Below are positions 51,545 to 60,322 of a stretch of DNA of 64,000 nucleotides, in pieces. Source of the DNA: GWF2-33-9 sp964500435. Its GTDB lineage: Bacteria; Bacteroidota; Ignavibacteria; Kapaibacteriales; UBA2268. The first letter of the stretch is position 1, and the number at the start of each line of letters is the position of its first letter. Made by a program: the position numbers and the translations under genes. The stretch lies in the NCBI GenBank assembly GCA_964500435.1, contig CAZCNL010000009.1, positions 1 through 64,000 of the forward strand, read 5' to 3'. The notes under the pieces are model-generated. The model was given only the letters and a program-made list of their open reading frames with translations. It did not search any database and was not told where the DNA came from.

Positions 51545-52222
51545 ATGTTAAAATTAAAGTATATAAGCCATTCAGCTTTTATTTTTGATGATGGTATAAA
51601 TCAAGTTATTATCGACCCATTTATTTCTGGCAATCCCACAGCACCAATCAAAGTTGACGATGTCAAAGCAAAGTTCATCGTTTTGACTCATGCGCATGGC
51701 GACCATTTTGGTGATACTATGGAAATTGCAAAGAAAAATGATGCCCTTGTAATTGCAGTGAATGAACTTGCAAATTATGTTGCTCAAAAAGGAGCAAAAG
51801 CACATAATATGCATATCGGCGGTTCTTGGCAATTCCCCTTTGGGAAAGTTAAATTTACTGTTGCTCACCATGGATCTTCAATCGAAGATAACGTTTATAT
51901 GGGCGAACCTGCAGGTGTCATTTTATCAATAAACGGTAAAAATATTTACCATACTGGCGATACGGGCTTATTTATGGATATGAAACTAATTGGTGAAACA
52001 AACAATATTGATTTGATGCTTGTTCCAATCGGAGATAATTTTACAATGGGTATTGATGATGCAGTTATTGCTTGTGAATTTGTTAAACCAAAACTCGCAA
52101 TTCCTATGCATTATAATACTTTTCCACTTATCAAGGCTGACCCAAATGAATTTGTTAGAAAAGCACAAGCAAAAGGAATTAATGCACGTGTTTTGAATTT
52201 TGGCGAGGTAATCGATATTTAA
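51545..52222 (+). CDS. UPF0173 metal-dependent hydrolase (MBL fold)
   Basis: This 225-aa metallo-beta-lactamase-fold hydrolase has the full metal set: His and Asp residues in LTHAHGDHFGDT (HxHxDH), FTVAHHGSSIED, the bridging Asp in NIYHTGDTGLFMDMK, and the final His in LAIPMHYNTFP. These segments and the length match the UPF0173 family, whose substrate is unknown. A GGAGT site precedes ATG 51545. It follows the hybrid kinase within 22 bases and converges on rnpA, overlapping its 3' end by four bases. Confidence 0.9.
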   Translation: MLKLKYISHSAFIFDDGINQVIIDPFISGNPTAPIKVDDVKAKFIVLTHAHGDHFGDTMEIAKKNDALVIAVNELANYVAQKGAKAHNMHIGGSWQFPFGKVKFTVAHHGSSIEDNVYMGEPAGVILSINGKNIYHTGDTGLFMDMKLIGETNNIDLMLVPIGDNFTMGIDDAVIACEFVKPKLAIPMHYNTFPLIKADPNEFVRKAQAKGINARVLNFGEVIDI

Positions 52223-52683
52223 ATTTCCGAATTATTAGTATCTGCGCCTTGACGCTTTTTTTCCTTCTTAAATTGTGAATTTTTACTCAAGAAGTAAGTT
52301 AATGCTTGAAATAAAATTTCTTTTACTTCATTTAATTTTATTTCACGTGGTTTTGTTACTGCTTTACCTTTCCAAGTAATAACCAAAATTTGAATTTGCG
52401 ATAAATCATATTTTGGAGCAATGTCTTTCAATATTTCCCTTAAACTAACACGAAGAAGTCGTTTTATTCTATTGCGAACAACTGCTTTTTTATATATTTT
52501 TTTTGGAGCAACAACACCGAAATAAATCAATTCTGGATTGCAGGCTTTTTTTTTGATTAATATGTTAGAGGGCTTAAAACATATTTGCAAAGAAATATTA
52601 CCAAAGTGTACTTTCAAACTTTGCTCATATACCTTCGTAAAAGAATTAAAGCCCTTTAAAGGGCTTAAATTCATCGATTTCAT
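52219..52683 (-). CDS. rnpA: Ribonuclease P protein component
   Basis: This 154-aa basic protein binds the RNase P RNA and helps mature tRNA 5' ends. The start is MKSMNLSPLKGFNSFTKVYE. The diagnostic RNR helix is RNRIKRLLRVSLREIL (about 72-87), preceded by strands LIYFGVVAPKKI. It is longer than most RnpA proteins because of a basic C-terminal tail (KNSQFKKEKKRQGADTNNSE). It lies 21 bases downstream of rpmH, the conserved rpmH-rnpA pair. The usual following genes yidD and yidC are missing; instead a convergent UPF0173 gene overlaps its 3' end. Confidence 0.92.
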   Translation of the reverse strand: MKSMNLSPLKGFNSFTKVYEQSLKVHFGNISLQICFKPSNILIKKKACNPELIYFGVVAPKKIYKKAVVRNRIKRLLRVSLREILKDIAPKYDLSQIQILVITWKGKAVTKPREIKLNEVKEILFQALTYFLSKNSQFKKEKKRQGADTNNSEI

Positions 52684-52704
52684 AGTTTTAATAAATATTT
52701 CAAA

Positions 52705-52860
52705 TTAATAATGCTTTGGTTCATCACTCACTGTTAATTTATAGCGTCCTTTCCTTCGACGTGCGGATAACACTTTGCGTCCATTTTTAGTCGCCATTCT
52801 TGCACGGAATCCATGTTTATTTCTTCTCTTTCTAACACTGGGCTGAAATGTCCTTTTCAT
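52705..52860 (-). CDS. rpmH: 50S ribosomal protein L34
   Basis: This 51-aa, highly basic protein starts MKRTFQPSVRKRRNKHGFRA and continues through RMATKNGRKVLSARRRKGRY to a slightly acidic tail SDEPKHY. The core is diagnostic of L34. It starts at 52860 and is followed after 21 bases by rnpA. dnaA, which often lies divergently upstream, is not present; the next gene upstream is ispD. Confidence 0.96.
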   Translation of the reverse strand: MKRTFQPSVRKRRNKHGFRARMATKNGRKVLSARRRKGRYKLTVSDEPKHY

Positions 52861-52966
52861 AACTACCTAATTATTTTCTTCAATGTTCATATTTATAGAA
52901 TTACAAAATTAAGAAATTTATTCTAATTATAATGAAAAATTAAAAATAAATTTCTACAATTTCTTT

Positions 52967-53674
52967 TTATTTATTTTTATTTTCCGATTCAATTTCGTCT
53001 AAAATAAGTTCAGCAACTTTTAAATCGAAAGGAGTTGTAAGTTTAATATTATTTTTATCTCCTTCAACAACAGTAACTTTATACCCCAAAAATTCCACAA
53101 TTTGTGATGAATCAGAACCAACATAATTTACTTCACGAGCTTTTTCGAAAGCTGTTATTATTATATCCTTCCAAAATGATTGTGGAGTTTGCGTGATAGT
53201 TAATTTCCCACGTTGAATTGTCCTCACAACTTGACTTTTATTGTTTATTTCTTTTACCGGGTCTTTTGGAGTGGAACCTAAAATAACGGCTCCGTTTTCT
53301 TCGGTCATTTCTAAGACCTTGACAATGGTTTCTTTTGATAAAAATGGACGAATAGAATCGTGTATCATTACTATTTCTGAGTCTTCAATAGCTTTCGAAT
53401 GTAGTGCATTATAAATAGAGTCTTGCCGTTCTTTTCCTCCAACTACTACATCCTTGACTTTTTTCAAATTATATTTTTTAATTAATTCTTTTGTATAAGT
53501 AAACCATTCGCTATGAACAGCAATAATTATTGAATCAATTTCATCAATTTCATCAAAAAGTTCAACAGTTCTGACTATTACAGGTTTGCCTCTTAATTCC
53601 AAAAATTGTTTTGGTATATCACTTCCGAACCTTTCACCTTTTCCACCGGCTGGGATTACAACGCTTGTTTTCAT
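52967..53674 (-). CDS. ispD: 2-C-methyl-D-erythritol 4-phosphate cytidylyltransferase
   Basis: This 235-aa third enzyme of the MEP isoprenoid pathway couples CTP to MEP. The signature nucleotide-binding loop is VVIPAGGKGERFGSDIPKQF (residues 5-24). VMIHDSIRPFLSKETI (about 102-117) carries the metal-binding Asp, and TPQSFWKD plus GSDSSQIVEFLG follow in the usual places. Length is normal. It is transcribed leftward with ample spacing (105 bases) after pyrE, and no ispF fusion or neighbour is present. Confidence 0.95.
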   Translation of the reverse strand: MKTSVVIPAGGKGERFGSDIPKQFLELRGKPVIVRTVELFDEIDEIDSIIIAVHSEWFTYTKELIKKYNLKKVKDVVVGGKERQDSIYNALHSKAIEDSEIVMIHDSIRPFLSKETIVKVLEMTEENGAVILGSTPKDPVKEINNKSQVVRTIQRGKLTITQTPQSFWKDIIITAFEKAREVNYVGSDSSQIVEFLGYKVTVVEGDKNNIKLTTPFDLKVAELILDEIESENKNK

Positions 53675-53779
53675 ATTTGTTTAATCACTTTTTTCAAAAT
53701 AAATATTTTAATAAAATATTAACGAAAAAAACTTTTTTTTATTCAAAATTATGCTAATTAATTTCAAATTTAATATAAT

Positions 53780-54310
53780 TTAGTCTTTTGCAAATTTTTT
53801 AATTTCACTCATAGTAAATAATGAAATCAACTCTATGCCAACTTTTGATAAATTTTCTTTTCCGCCTTGTTCTCGGTCAATCACACAAACTGCAGTTTTA
53901 ATATTTGCTCCAACTTTACGTAATTCTTCGACGCTCAAAATTATCTGTCCCCCGCTTGTAACAACATCTTCAACGACTAACAAATTTTTGCCTTTTATGT
54001 CCATTCCTTCTGCAATTCGTCGAGTTCCGTATTCCTTAGCTTTTTTCCGAACAAAAACCATTGGAAATTTATTAATCATCGATATTGCCGTAGCTATTGG
54101 TATTCCACCCATTTCTAAAGCTGCAAGTCCATCAAATCTTTCCTCAATTCTATTATTGATTGCACTTGCTATTTCACTTAAAAGTTGAGGTTCCGCTTCG
54201 AATTGATATTTATCGAAATATTCGTGGCTAATTTGACCAGAACGAAGTAAAAACTCGCCCGTGATATAAGCTTTCTTGTATATTAATCTTGCTAACTCTT
54301 TTAATTCCAT
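53780..54310 (-). CDS. pyrE: Orotate phosphoribosyltransferase
   Basis: This 176-aa enzyme makes orotidine 5'-phosphate from orotate and PRPP in pyrimidine synthesis. Visible motifs are GEFLLRSGQISHEYFDKYQF (substrate loop), RKKAKEYGTRRIAEG (flexible catalytic loop) and the PRPP motif LLVVEDVVTSGGQI (about 109-122). It is slightly shorter than the E. coli type but matches archaeal and Bacteroidota-type proteins. The gap to the upstream M28 peptidase is only 10 bases, so they are co-transcribed. Confidence 0.94.
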   Translation of the reverse strand: MELKELARLIYKKAYITGEFLLRSGQISHEYFDKYQFEAEPQLLSEIASAINNRIEERFDGLAALEMGGIPIATAISMINKFPMVFVRKKAKEYGTRRIAEGMDIKGKNLLVVEDVVTSGGQIILSVEELRKVGANIKTAVCVIDREQGGKENLSKVGIELISLFTMSEIKKFAKD

Positions 54311-54320
54311 ATTATTTTTT

Positions 54321-55700
54321 CTATTTTGTTGAAATAAAATCAGGTAAATCTGCGTAAATATAAGTTGTTATTGCAATTACAGCAATACATTTATTCAATA
54401 ACATTGGATCAACTTTGTCAGGAGTATCCGAAGCAGAATGATGATACCAAAAATATTCATCTTTACCTTTTGTAGATAAAGACATCCCAGATACTCCGAG
54501 TTTCATCATTGGACCGATATCTACTCCACCACCACCTTTACGAACAGTAAAGTCTGGTGCGATTTCTTGTATAATCGGGGTAATGCCTTTTAAGATTTCG
54601 AAGTATTTGTCATCACCATTAAATCCAATTGCAAGTGGTTCGAATACTCCAGAGTCGAATTCGAAAACGAGAAAATGTTTTTCATCTTTATGTTTATTTG
54701 CATAAGCAGTTCCGCCTCGGGTTCCATTTTCTTCATTGACCCAAAATACTTCTCGGATAGTCCTTTGTGGATGCAAATTAAGTTCTTTCAATAACTTCAC
54801 AGCTTGCCAAGTTGAAATAATACCCGAAGCATCGTCATGTGCCCCTTCACCATAATCCCAGGAATCAGAATGCCCACCAATTGCAACAATCTCATTCGGC
54901 TTACCTTTTCCAATTAATTCCCCCATAAGATTATATGATATTGTGTCTGGTTCAGTCTTGCAAGTCATTTTCAAACTTAAGACTGGTGTAATCCCTCGGT
55001 CTTGCATTCGTTGCAATAATAAAACATCTTCCAAAGTAATTGCGGCATGAGGTATTTTAGGCAACGTATCTTCGTAGTTCATCACTCCTGTATGGATCAT
55101 ATCGAATCCAATTGGACTAACAGAACGCACAAGGCTTGCCACAGCGCCATATTTGGCTGCAACTGACGCACCAGCCCATCTATATTGAACAGCTTGTCCG
55201 TAATTAACCCATGGAATATTATATACAACTATTTTCCCTTTGGCTAAATCACCTTTTTGAGCCAAGTCATCGAAGCTCTTAACTACCAAAACTGGTGCCT
55301 CAATTCCTTTATCGAGAGTGCCAACACTTCGCCCGAGTGATGATATTTTAATTTCTTTATTTCTCGGGAAAATCATTTTGCAATATTCTTCACCTCTTTT
55401 CCAATTCGGAACTAACACTTCTTCTAATTTAACATTTTCCAATCCATCTTTTTTCATTTCCTGTTCAGCCCAAATAAGTGAATTATTCAAGTTTTCTGAG
55501 CCGGAAAAACGTGGTCCAAAAGTATCACAAAAATATGCAAGACGATCCCAAGCGGAGCTATCAGACATTGCTTTTTCTATAATTTGTTGACCAATTACAG
55601 CATAAGTTTTGTAAATATATGCTGAATCTATTTCTGTACTTTTCGAATGTGACGTAAATGTAACAACAAAAAGTAATAATAAAAAGTATAATTTTTTCAT
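54321..55700 (-). CDS. Secreted M28-family zinc metallopeptidase
   Basis: This 459-aa exported peptidase has signal peptide MKKLYFLLLLFVVTFTSHS. A PA-domain-like insert (about 110-260, containing EAPVLVVKSFDDLAQKGDLA) precedes the zinc-binding core. The core has AIGGHSDSWDYGEGAHDDAS (His and bridging Asp), VFWVNEENGTRGG (catalytic Glu and ligand Glu), FEFDSGVFEP (Asp) and WYHHSASDTPDK (His). This is the glutamate-carboxypeptidase/aminopeptidase type of M28. It probably degrades peptides in the periplasm or outside the cell. It is separated from the lipoprotein gene by 21 bases. Confidence 0.92.
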   Translation of the reverse strand: MKKLYFLLLLFVVTFTSHSKSTEIDSAYIYKTYAVIGQQIIEKAMSDSSAWDRLAYFCDTFGPRFSGSENLNNSLIWAEQEMKKDGLENVKLEEVLVPNWKRGEEYCKMIFPRNKEIKISSLGRSVGTLDKGIEAPVLVVKSFDDLAQKGDLAKGKIVVYNIPWVNYGQAVQYRWAGASVAAKYGAVASLVRSVSPIGFDMIHTGVMNYEDTLPKIPHAAITLEDVLLLQRMQDRGITPVLSLKMTCKTEPDTISYNLMGELIGKGKPNEIVAIGGHSDSWDYGEGAHDDASGIISTWQAVKLLKELNLHPQRTIREVFWVNEENGTRGGTAYANKHKDEKHFLVFEFDSGVFEPLAIGFNGDDKYFEILKGITPIIQEIAPDFTVRKGGGGVDIGPMMKLGVSGMSLSTKGKDEYFWYHHSASDTPDKVDPMLLNKCIAVIAITTYIYADLPDFISTK

Positions 55701-55721
55701 AACAAGCCTAAAATATTTAAT

Positions 55722-57167
55722 CTATTTTGCCAATACAACAAATTCAGTTCTACGATTTTTCGCTCTGCCTTCTTCTGTATCATTGGTTGTAATCGGTCGA
55801 GAAAATCCAAAACCTCTATATCTTAATCTACTTGGTTCCACTCCTCTTGAAACTAAAGCATCGTAGACAGCTTTTGCTCTCGCTTCACTTAAAGTTAAAT
55901 TATATTCAACTCCACCAATATTATCCGTATGTCCCTGAATTTCTAATTTTACTTTTGGATCGCTTAACATCACGTCTGCAATTTCATCTAAAATAGGTGC
56001 TGATTCTGGCTTTATTTCTGATTTATTGAAATCAAACAATATAGGTCGAGTAAAGGCTGTGCCGATTTTATCCCAAGGCATAAGTCCACTTGTATTATAT
56101 TCTGCTTCAGCGTATAACGAATCGTTCCGTCCTGAAACTGATACATATGATTTAACTTTATGATTTCCCCAATATTTAGGTGGATGATAAGTTATTAAAT
56201 AAAAATAACGCAAGCTCATATAAATATCTCGAAATATAGAGATTAAATCTTCTTTTGAGTATGCTTTATAAAATTTTCCACCTGTATATTTTGCCATATA
56301 ACGTAAATTTTCATCTTTCGAATATCCAAAGGCAACACTAAAAATATGAATTTTCTGCTCTTTTGCTTTTTCTATTAAATCGCCAATTTCTTTTTTGGAA
56401 TAATTGTCATCACCATCAGAAAAAATAACTAATACTCTTGGAATTTCCTCACTTGTATTTTCGAACAACTGAATATTTTTCCAAACTGCATCGTAAACTG
56501 CTGAAAATAATCCTATTCCTTGATTTTTCTTCGAATTAAATAAGTTTAATATTTCTTGTTTATCTTTAATTAAGGGCACTTTCAAATCAAAATCTTTATT
56601 AAATGAAGTGATGCCAATTTTATCATAATCCATTTTCAAATTTACAAATAAGTTTATTCCAGTATATATTGCATCCATTACAGCAGTCATCGAACCGCTG
56701 TAATCTACGGTCAAAACGATATTGTACGGAATTGAATCTTTTGCTCCAAATTCTCGAACTTTGAAATCTGCTATATCTACTTTTTTGACATTATAAACTT
56801 TCCCCAGTTCTTCATCTAATTTTACAAAGTAGTTTTTTGATGCATCATTTTTATATGGGTTTGCCATATTAGTTATAAAGTGACCTAATGAATCAAATAC
56901 TCTGGCATATAACTTAATTGTATCGGGATACATATTTGTTTCTAAACGAAAGAAATCATAAATCAATTTGTTTGGGTCTGCCGAATCGATTGGCAATGTT
57001 GAAGTTAAATATATTGGTTTTTGCTCATCAACGTCAGAATAATCCCACAATTCTTTTTGCAACTCAAATCCCGTTTTATCTTGTCTGGATGATGAACAAC
57101 CGCTTATGAACAAAAGGATTGAACTTATGAAGATGATTGAAATTATCCGAAATTTTATTTTTTTCAT
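55722..57167 (-). CDS. Lipoprotein with VWA and OmpA-like domains
   Basis: This 481-aa lipoprotein has lipobox LLFISGC (Cys at about residue 24). A VWA domain (about 148-330) has MIDAS VDYSGSMTAVMDA and RVLVIFSDGDDNYSKKEIGD. A linker follows, then a C-terminal OmpA/Pal domain (about 375-481) with FDFNKSEIKPESAPILDEIA, EIQGHTDNIGG and SEARAKAVYDALVSRGV, ending GRAKNRRTEFVVL. The OmpA domain would bind peptidoglycan while the VWA domain binds a protein ligand, tethering envelope layers. The fusion of the two is notable. It belongs to the leftward group with the M28 peptidase. Confidence 0.92.
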   Translation of the reverse strand: MKKIKFRIISIIFISSILLFISGCSSSRQDKTGFELQKELWDYSDVDEQKPIYLTSTLPIDSADPNKLIYDFFRLETNMYPDTIKLYARVFDSLGHFITNMANPYKNDASKNYFVKLDEELGKVYNVKKVDIADFKVREFGAKDSIPYNIVLTVDYSGSMTAVMDAIYTGINLFVNLKMDYDKIGITSFNKDFDLKVPLIKDKQEILNLFNSKKNQGIGLFSAVYDAVWKNIQLFENTSEEIPRVLVIFSDGDDNYSKKEIGDLIEKAKEQKIHIFSVAFGYSKDENLRYMAKYTGGKFYKAYSKEDLISIFRDIYMSLRYFYLITYHPPKYWGNHKVKSYVSVSGRNDSLYAEAEYNTSGLMPWDKIGTAFTRPILFDFNKSEIKPESAPILDEIADVMLSDPKVKLEIQGHTDNIGGVEYNLTLSEARAKAVYDALVSRGVEPSRLRYRGFGFSRPITTNDTEEGRAKNRRTEFVVLAK

Positions 57168-57179
57168 AAAAACTATTTA

Positions 57180-57833
57180 TTATATCTTTAAAGACAAAAG
57201 CAACCCATCGCCAACAGGAGCTATTGTAGTAAAATAGTTATTTTTCATATATTCATTGAACGATTTTATGGACTTTATGTCATCGGGATTTCGCTCTGGA
57301 GCTGATTGAGTAACAAAACCAAAGGCAAAAGCATTATCTGCTGAAATTATTCCTCCATTTTTAACATATTTGTCAAGTATTTTAACGTACTTGTAGTAAT
57401 TATTTTTGTCTGCATCCAAAAATACAAAATCTAATTTTTCATCCGGGGAATAATGTTCAAGGAAAGTTAACGCATTATCGTTAATAATAGTGATTTTATG
57501 GGATAACCCGGCTTCTTGTATTTTTTTTGAAGCAAATTCAAAATGCTTTTGTTCTAATTCGATGGTAGTAATTTTGCCATCATCAGGTAAAGCTCGTGCT
57601 ATTGCAATTGCAGAGTAACCAGCCAAAGTTCCTATTTCCAGTACATTTCGGGCGTTTATTGCTTTTAAAATAAATTGGATAAATTTAACTTGTTCAGCGG
57701 ATATTGAAATTTGTGGAATTCCGAAATCTTTTGCTTCTATAAGAAGATTTTTTAAAAATTCATCTTCACCGGAAAAATTTTCGACCAAGTAATCGAACAA
57801 ATCATCTCTCAAACCTGTTGCTCGCATTGTCAT
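57180..57833 (-). CDS. Class I SAM-dependent O-methyltransferase (family 3)
   Basis: This 217-aa protein of the catechol/caffeoyl-CoA O-methyltransferase type carries QVKFIQFILKAINARNVLEI followed by GTLAGYSAIAIARALP (SAM motif I, about 60-76). It then has KITTIELEQKHFEFASKKIQ (acidic ribose-binding residue) and LDFVFLDADKNNYYKYVKIL (catalytic Asp and metal ligand). GGIISADNAFAFG completes the metal site. The second metal-binding and lid segments are present, so it looks active. The substrate is unknown. Start 57833 is ATG; an in-frame ATG two codons later is also possible. Confidence 0.88.
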   Translation of the reverse strand: MTMRATGLRDDLFDYLVENFSGEDEFLKNLLIEAKDFGIPQISISAEQVKFIQFILKAINARNVLEIGTLAGYSAIAIARALPDDGKITTIELEQKHFEFASKKIQEAGLSHKITIINDNALTFLEHYSPDEKLDFVFLDADKNNYYKYVKILDKYVKNGGIISADNAFAFGFVTQSAPERNPDDIKSIKSFNEYMKNNYFTTIAPVGDGLLLSLKI

Positions 57834-57864
57834 TTTCTGTACCCTTCGTTCAAGATTTCAGAAA

Positions 57865-58812
57865 TTATGGTCTGGTCCCTAATCTTACGTTTACATTTAC
57901 TCCATTTTTCCTTATGAAAGTAATTAATGTATCAAGTGAATTTATTGTGGAATCAAGTTTTACAGCAAAGTGTTCATCATATAATAATTTCGAAACCGTA
58001 CCTTTACCATTTTCTATATTATTTACTATATTTTTCAAATTTTCTGATAATATTTGCAAATTTGTTAATAAGCTATCTGTCTTTTTAAGCATCGGCTTTG
58101 CAGCTGTTGAAATAGTATCTAAATTATTTACAATTTTATTCATCTGAGATTTATTATCACTGACAAGCTGGCGGACATCTGTTGTAATTTGCTTTAAATC
58201 TTTTAATGTTGAATTCAAGTTTGCTTTATTATCTTCGAACATTGTTTTTAATTCTGCTATTAATAAATCAGTATTCTTAACAATACTTTTGATATTATTA
58301 ATTGAGTTTTCGTCAGCAAGTACATTATTCAATCCTGTTAAAGTAGTATCAACTTTATGTAAAATTGTAATAATATCATTGCTTGCGGCACCAAATGTAG
58401 CGATTAATTCACCTAAATCAGGTGGATTTGAACCATATAAAAAATTATTTCTATTGAATTTGATTTTTGAAATTCCTGGTTCTATTTCAATTTTTTTCCC
58501 ACCCGTAATTTCCAAAATCATAATTTTCGCAGTTGCATCTGTGTATATATCAGATACATCGTCAATTGTTCCTATAATCAAAACAGAATCGTGATAGTTT
58601 TCGATTGAATTAACTGAACCACGCTTCACACCATTCACAAAAATCGGGTCAGAAATTTTAAGTCCTCCGGAGGATGGAAATAAAAACTTTATATCAGCTT
58701 TTCCGGAGGACAAATTTAAACCTCTTCCAAAAACAATACCCAATACTAAAATCACTATACCTGTGAAAACTAGTAAACCGACACGAAATTCAATTGCTTT
58801 GGAAGTTTTCAT
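57865..58812 (-). CDS. MCE/MlaD-family lipid-transport protein
   Basis: This 315-aa protein has an N-terminal membrane anchor (about 10-30, VGLLVFTGIVILVLGIVFGR). The MCE domain (about 36-115) includes FPSSGGLKISDPIFVNGVKR and GSVNSIE, followed by a long helical region with repeated LKDLKQITTDVRQLVSDNKS-type heptads. Such proteins form hexameric channels that carry phospholipids between inner and outer membranes. The partner permease (MlaE) and ATPase (MlaF) are not adjacent, unlike in many genomes. It lies 18 bases downstream of the ssb stop and shares its direction. Confidence 0.88.
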   Translation of the reverse strand: MKTSKAIEFRVGLLVFTGIVILVLGIVFGRGLNLSSGKADIKFLFPSSGGLKISDPIFVNGVKRGSVNSIENYHDSVLIIGTIDDVSDIYTDATAKIMILEITGGKKIEIEPGISKIKFNRNNFLYGSNPPDLGELIATFGAASNDIITILHKVDTTLTGLNNVLADENSINNIKSIVKNTDLLIAELKTMFEDNKANLNSTLKDLKQITTDVRQLVSDNKSQMNKIVNNLDTISTAAKPMLKKTDSLLTNLQILSENLKNIVNNIENGKGTVSKLLYDEHFAVKLDSTINSLDTLITFIRKNGVNVNVRLGTRP

Positions 58813-58830
58813 TCTTTAATTATATTTTCT

Positions 58831-59334
58831 TTAATATTGTTTATCATCGCTAATTTCTTCGTCAAAATCGAAATTAAAATCGGTGTCGAAATCAACAATT
58901 TCATCGTTATATAAATCATCGGTCAAGTGATAGTCAGCTTTTTCCGACATATTGTAATCATTTGTATCGTATTTGCCATTGCTTGTTCCATTTTTACTCT
59001 TTCCATCAAGTAAAAGAATGTTGTCGGCTAAAATTTCGACGATTTGTTTTTGTTTTCCATCAATTTTATCTTCGACAACTCGAGTTTGCAATCGACCTTC
59101 GACAAAAATACGTGAGCCTTTGTGTATTAATTTTTCAACAATTTCAGCTAACCCACGCCAAGCTACGATTGTGTGCCAATCTGTTTGCTCTTTTAAATTA
59201 CCCAATCTATCTTTCCAGGTTTGCGAGGTTGCAATTCTAAATGATGTTACTGGTATTCCACCTGGTGTTTTTTTTAAAATTGGGTCCATTCCGACGTTGC
59301 CAATCAATAGCACTTTATTTAATGACCTAGACAT
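58831..59334 (-). CDS. ssb: Single-stranded DNA-binding protein
   Basis: This 167-aa protein has the OB-fold (about 1-105) beginning MSRSLNKVLLIGNVGMDPIL, with SFRIATSQTWKDRLGNLKEQ, TDWHTIVAWRGLAEIVEKLI and KGSRIFVEGRLQTR. It coats single-stranded DNA in replication and repair. The acidic tail ends ...FDEEISDDKQY and lacks the usual DDDIPF/DDDLPF-type tip that recruits partner proteins, which is odd for a main SSB. The tail is rich in Asp, Asn and Tyr. It is followed by the MCE gene. Confidence 0.93.
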   Translation of the reverse strand: MSRSLNKVLLIGNVGMDPILKKTPGGIPVTSFRIATSQTWKDRLGNLKEQTDWHTIVAWRGLAEIVEKLIHKGSRIFVEGRLQTRVVEDKIDGKQKQIVEILADNILLLDGKSKNGTSNGKYDTNDYNMSEKADYHLTDDLYNDEIVDFDTDFNFDFDEEISDDKQY

Positions 59335-59416
59335 AAATCTACTCCCAAACTGTTATTAAATACCTAATAAGTCTTTTATAAAAAAAGATGTGGTGTATGT
59401 GATTTTATAATTTGAA

Positions 59417-60169
59417 TTAATGATTACTTGGTTTAACTTTCAATAGTTCAACTTCAAAGATTAAAGCTTGATTTGGTCCGATTACTCCTTGTCCAGCTCC
59501 TCTTTCTCCGTATGCTAACTCTGAAGGTATGTATAATATAGCTTTTCCGCCTTCTTTCATTAATTGCAAACCTTCTGTCCAACCTTTGATTACTTGGTTT
59601 AAAACGAAATCTACTGGTTGTCCACGTTCTACTGAACTATCGAATACTTTTCCATCAATTGTTCTACCTGTGTAATGAACTTGCACTGTGTCTGTCTCTT
59701 TCGGGGATAAACCTGTTCCTTCTTTCGTAATTTCATATTGCAAGCCTGAAGTTGTCACTTTGATGTTTGGTTTTTGTGAATTTTCTTTTAAAAACTTTTC
59801 TGACTCTTCTTTATTTAACTGTGCTAATTTTGCTTGTTTTTCCATATCTTTTTGCCTTAATTCCTGATTTAAATTTACTATTGCTTGTTGAATTTCATCT
59901 TGTGTTAAAGCTGGGTTTGCATCAAACATTACATCTTTCATTGCTTGTAAGAAAACGTCCAAATTGATATTAATGTTGTTGTTTTTTAAATCATTACCAA
60001 ATTGTGCACCCAAACTATAAGATAAAGTATCAACTTTATTATCTAACTTAATTGTCGAATTGGGTTGTTGTGTTGCAGGTTTTGTTACTTTCGGTTTGTT
60101 TGTACCTCCAAAAGCGTTTGTAGCAATAAAAGCTACTGCGAATAATACTACCAAAATATTTTTTTGCAT
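59417..60169 (-). CDS. FKBP-type peptidyl-prolyl isomerase (FkpA/Mip-like)
   Basis: This 250-aa periplasmic isomerase has signal peptide MQKNILVVLFAVAFIATNAF. The N-terminal dimerisation region is helical (about 45-125, KVDTLSYSLGAQFGNDLKNN). The FKBP domain (about 145-245) has VQVHYTGRTIDGKVFDSSVE, GQPVDFVLNQVIKGWTEGLQ and LAYGERGAGQGVIGPNQALI, including the active-site Tyr, Phe and Asp residues. This is the Mip/FkpA arrangement, a folding catalyst with chaperone activity. It is monocistronic between alaS and ssb. Confidence 0.94.
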   Translation of the reverse strand: MQKNILVVLFAVAFIATNAFGGTNKPKVTKPATQQPNSTIKLDNKVDTLSYSLGAQFGNDLKNNNININLDVFLQAMKDVMFDANPALTQDEIQQAIVNLNQELRQKDMEKQAKLAQLNKEESEKFLKENSQKPNIKVTTSGLQYEITKEGTGLSPKETDTVQVHYTGRTIDGKVFDSSVERGQPVDFVLNQVIKGWTEGLQLMKEGGKAILYIPSELAYGERGAGQGVIGPNQALIFEVELLKVKPSNH

Positions 60170-60322
60170 TAAAAAATCTCCAAAAAATCTTAAAAAATTG
60201 AATTATATTATTGTAAATACGTGTTAATCATTAAAAAATTTTGTTTTTTATTACTTTTTTATACTTCTTTCATTAAATAAATCTTAATGATGAAATAAAA
60301 ATAAAAAATACATTCTATGAAT

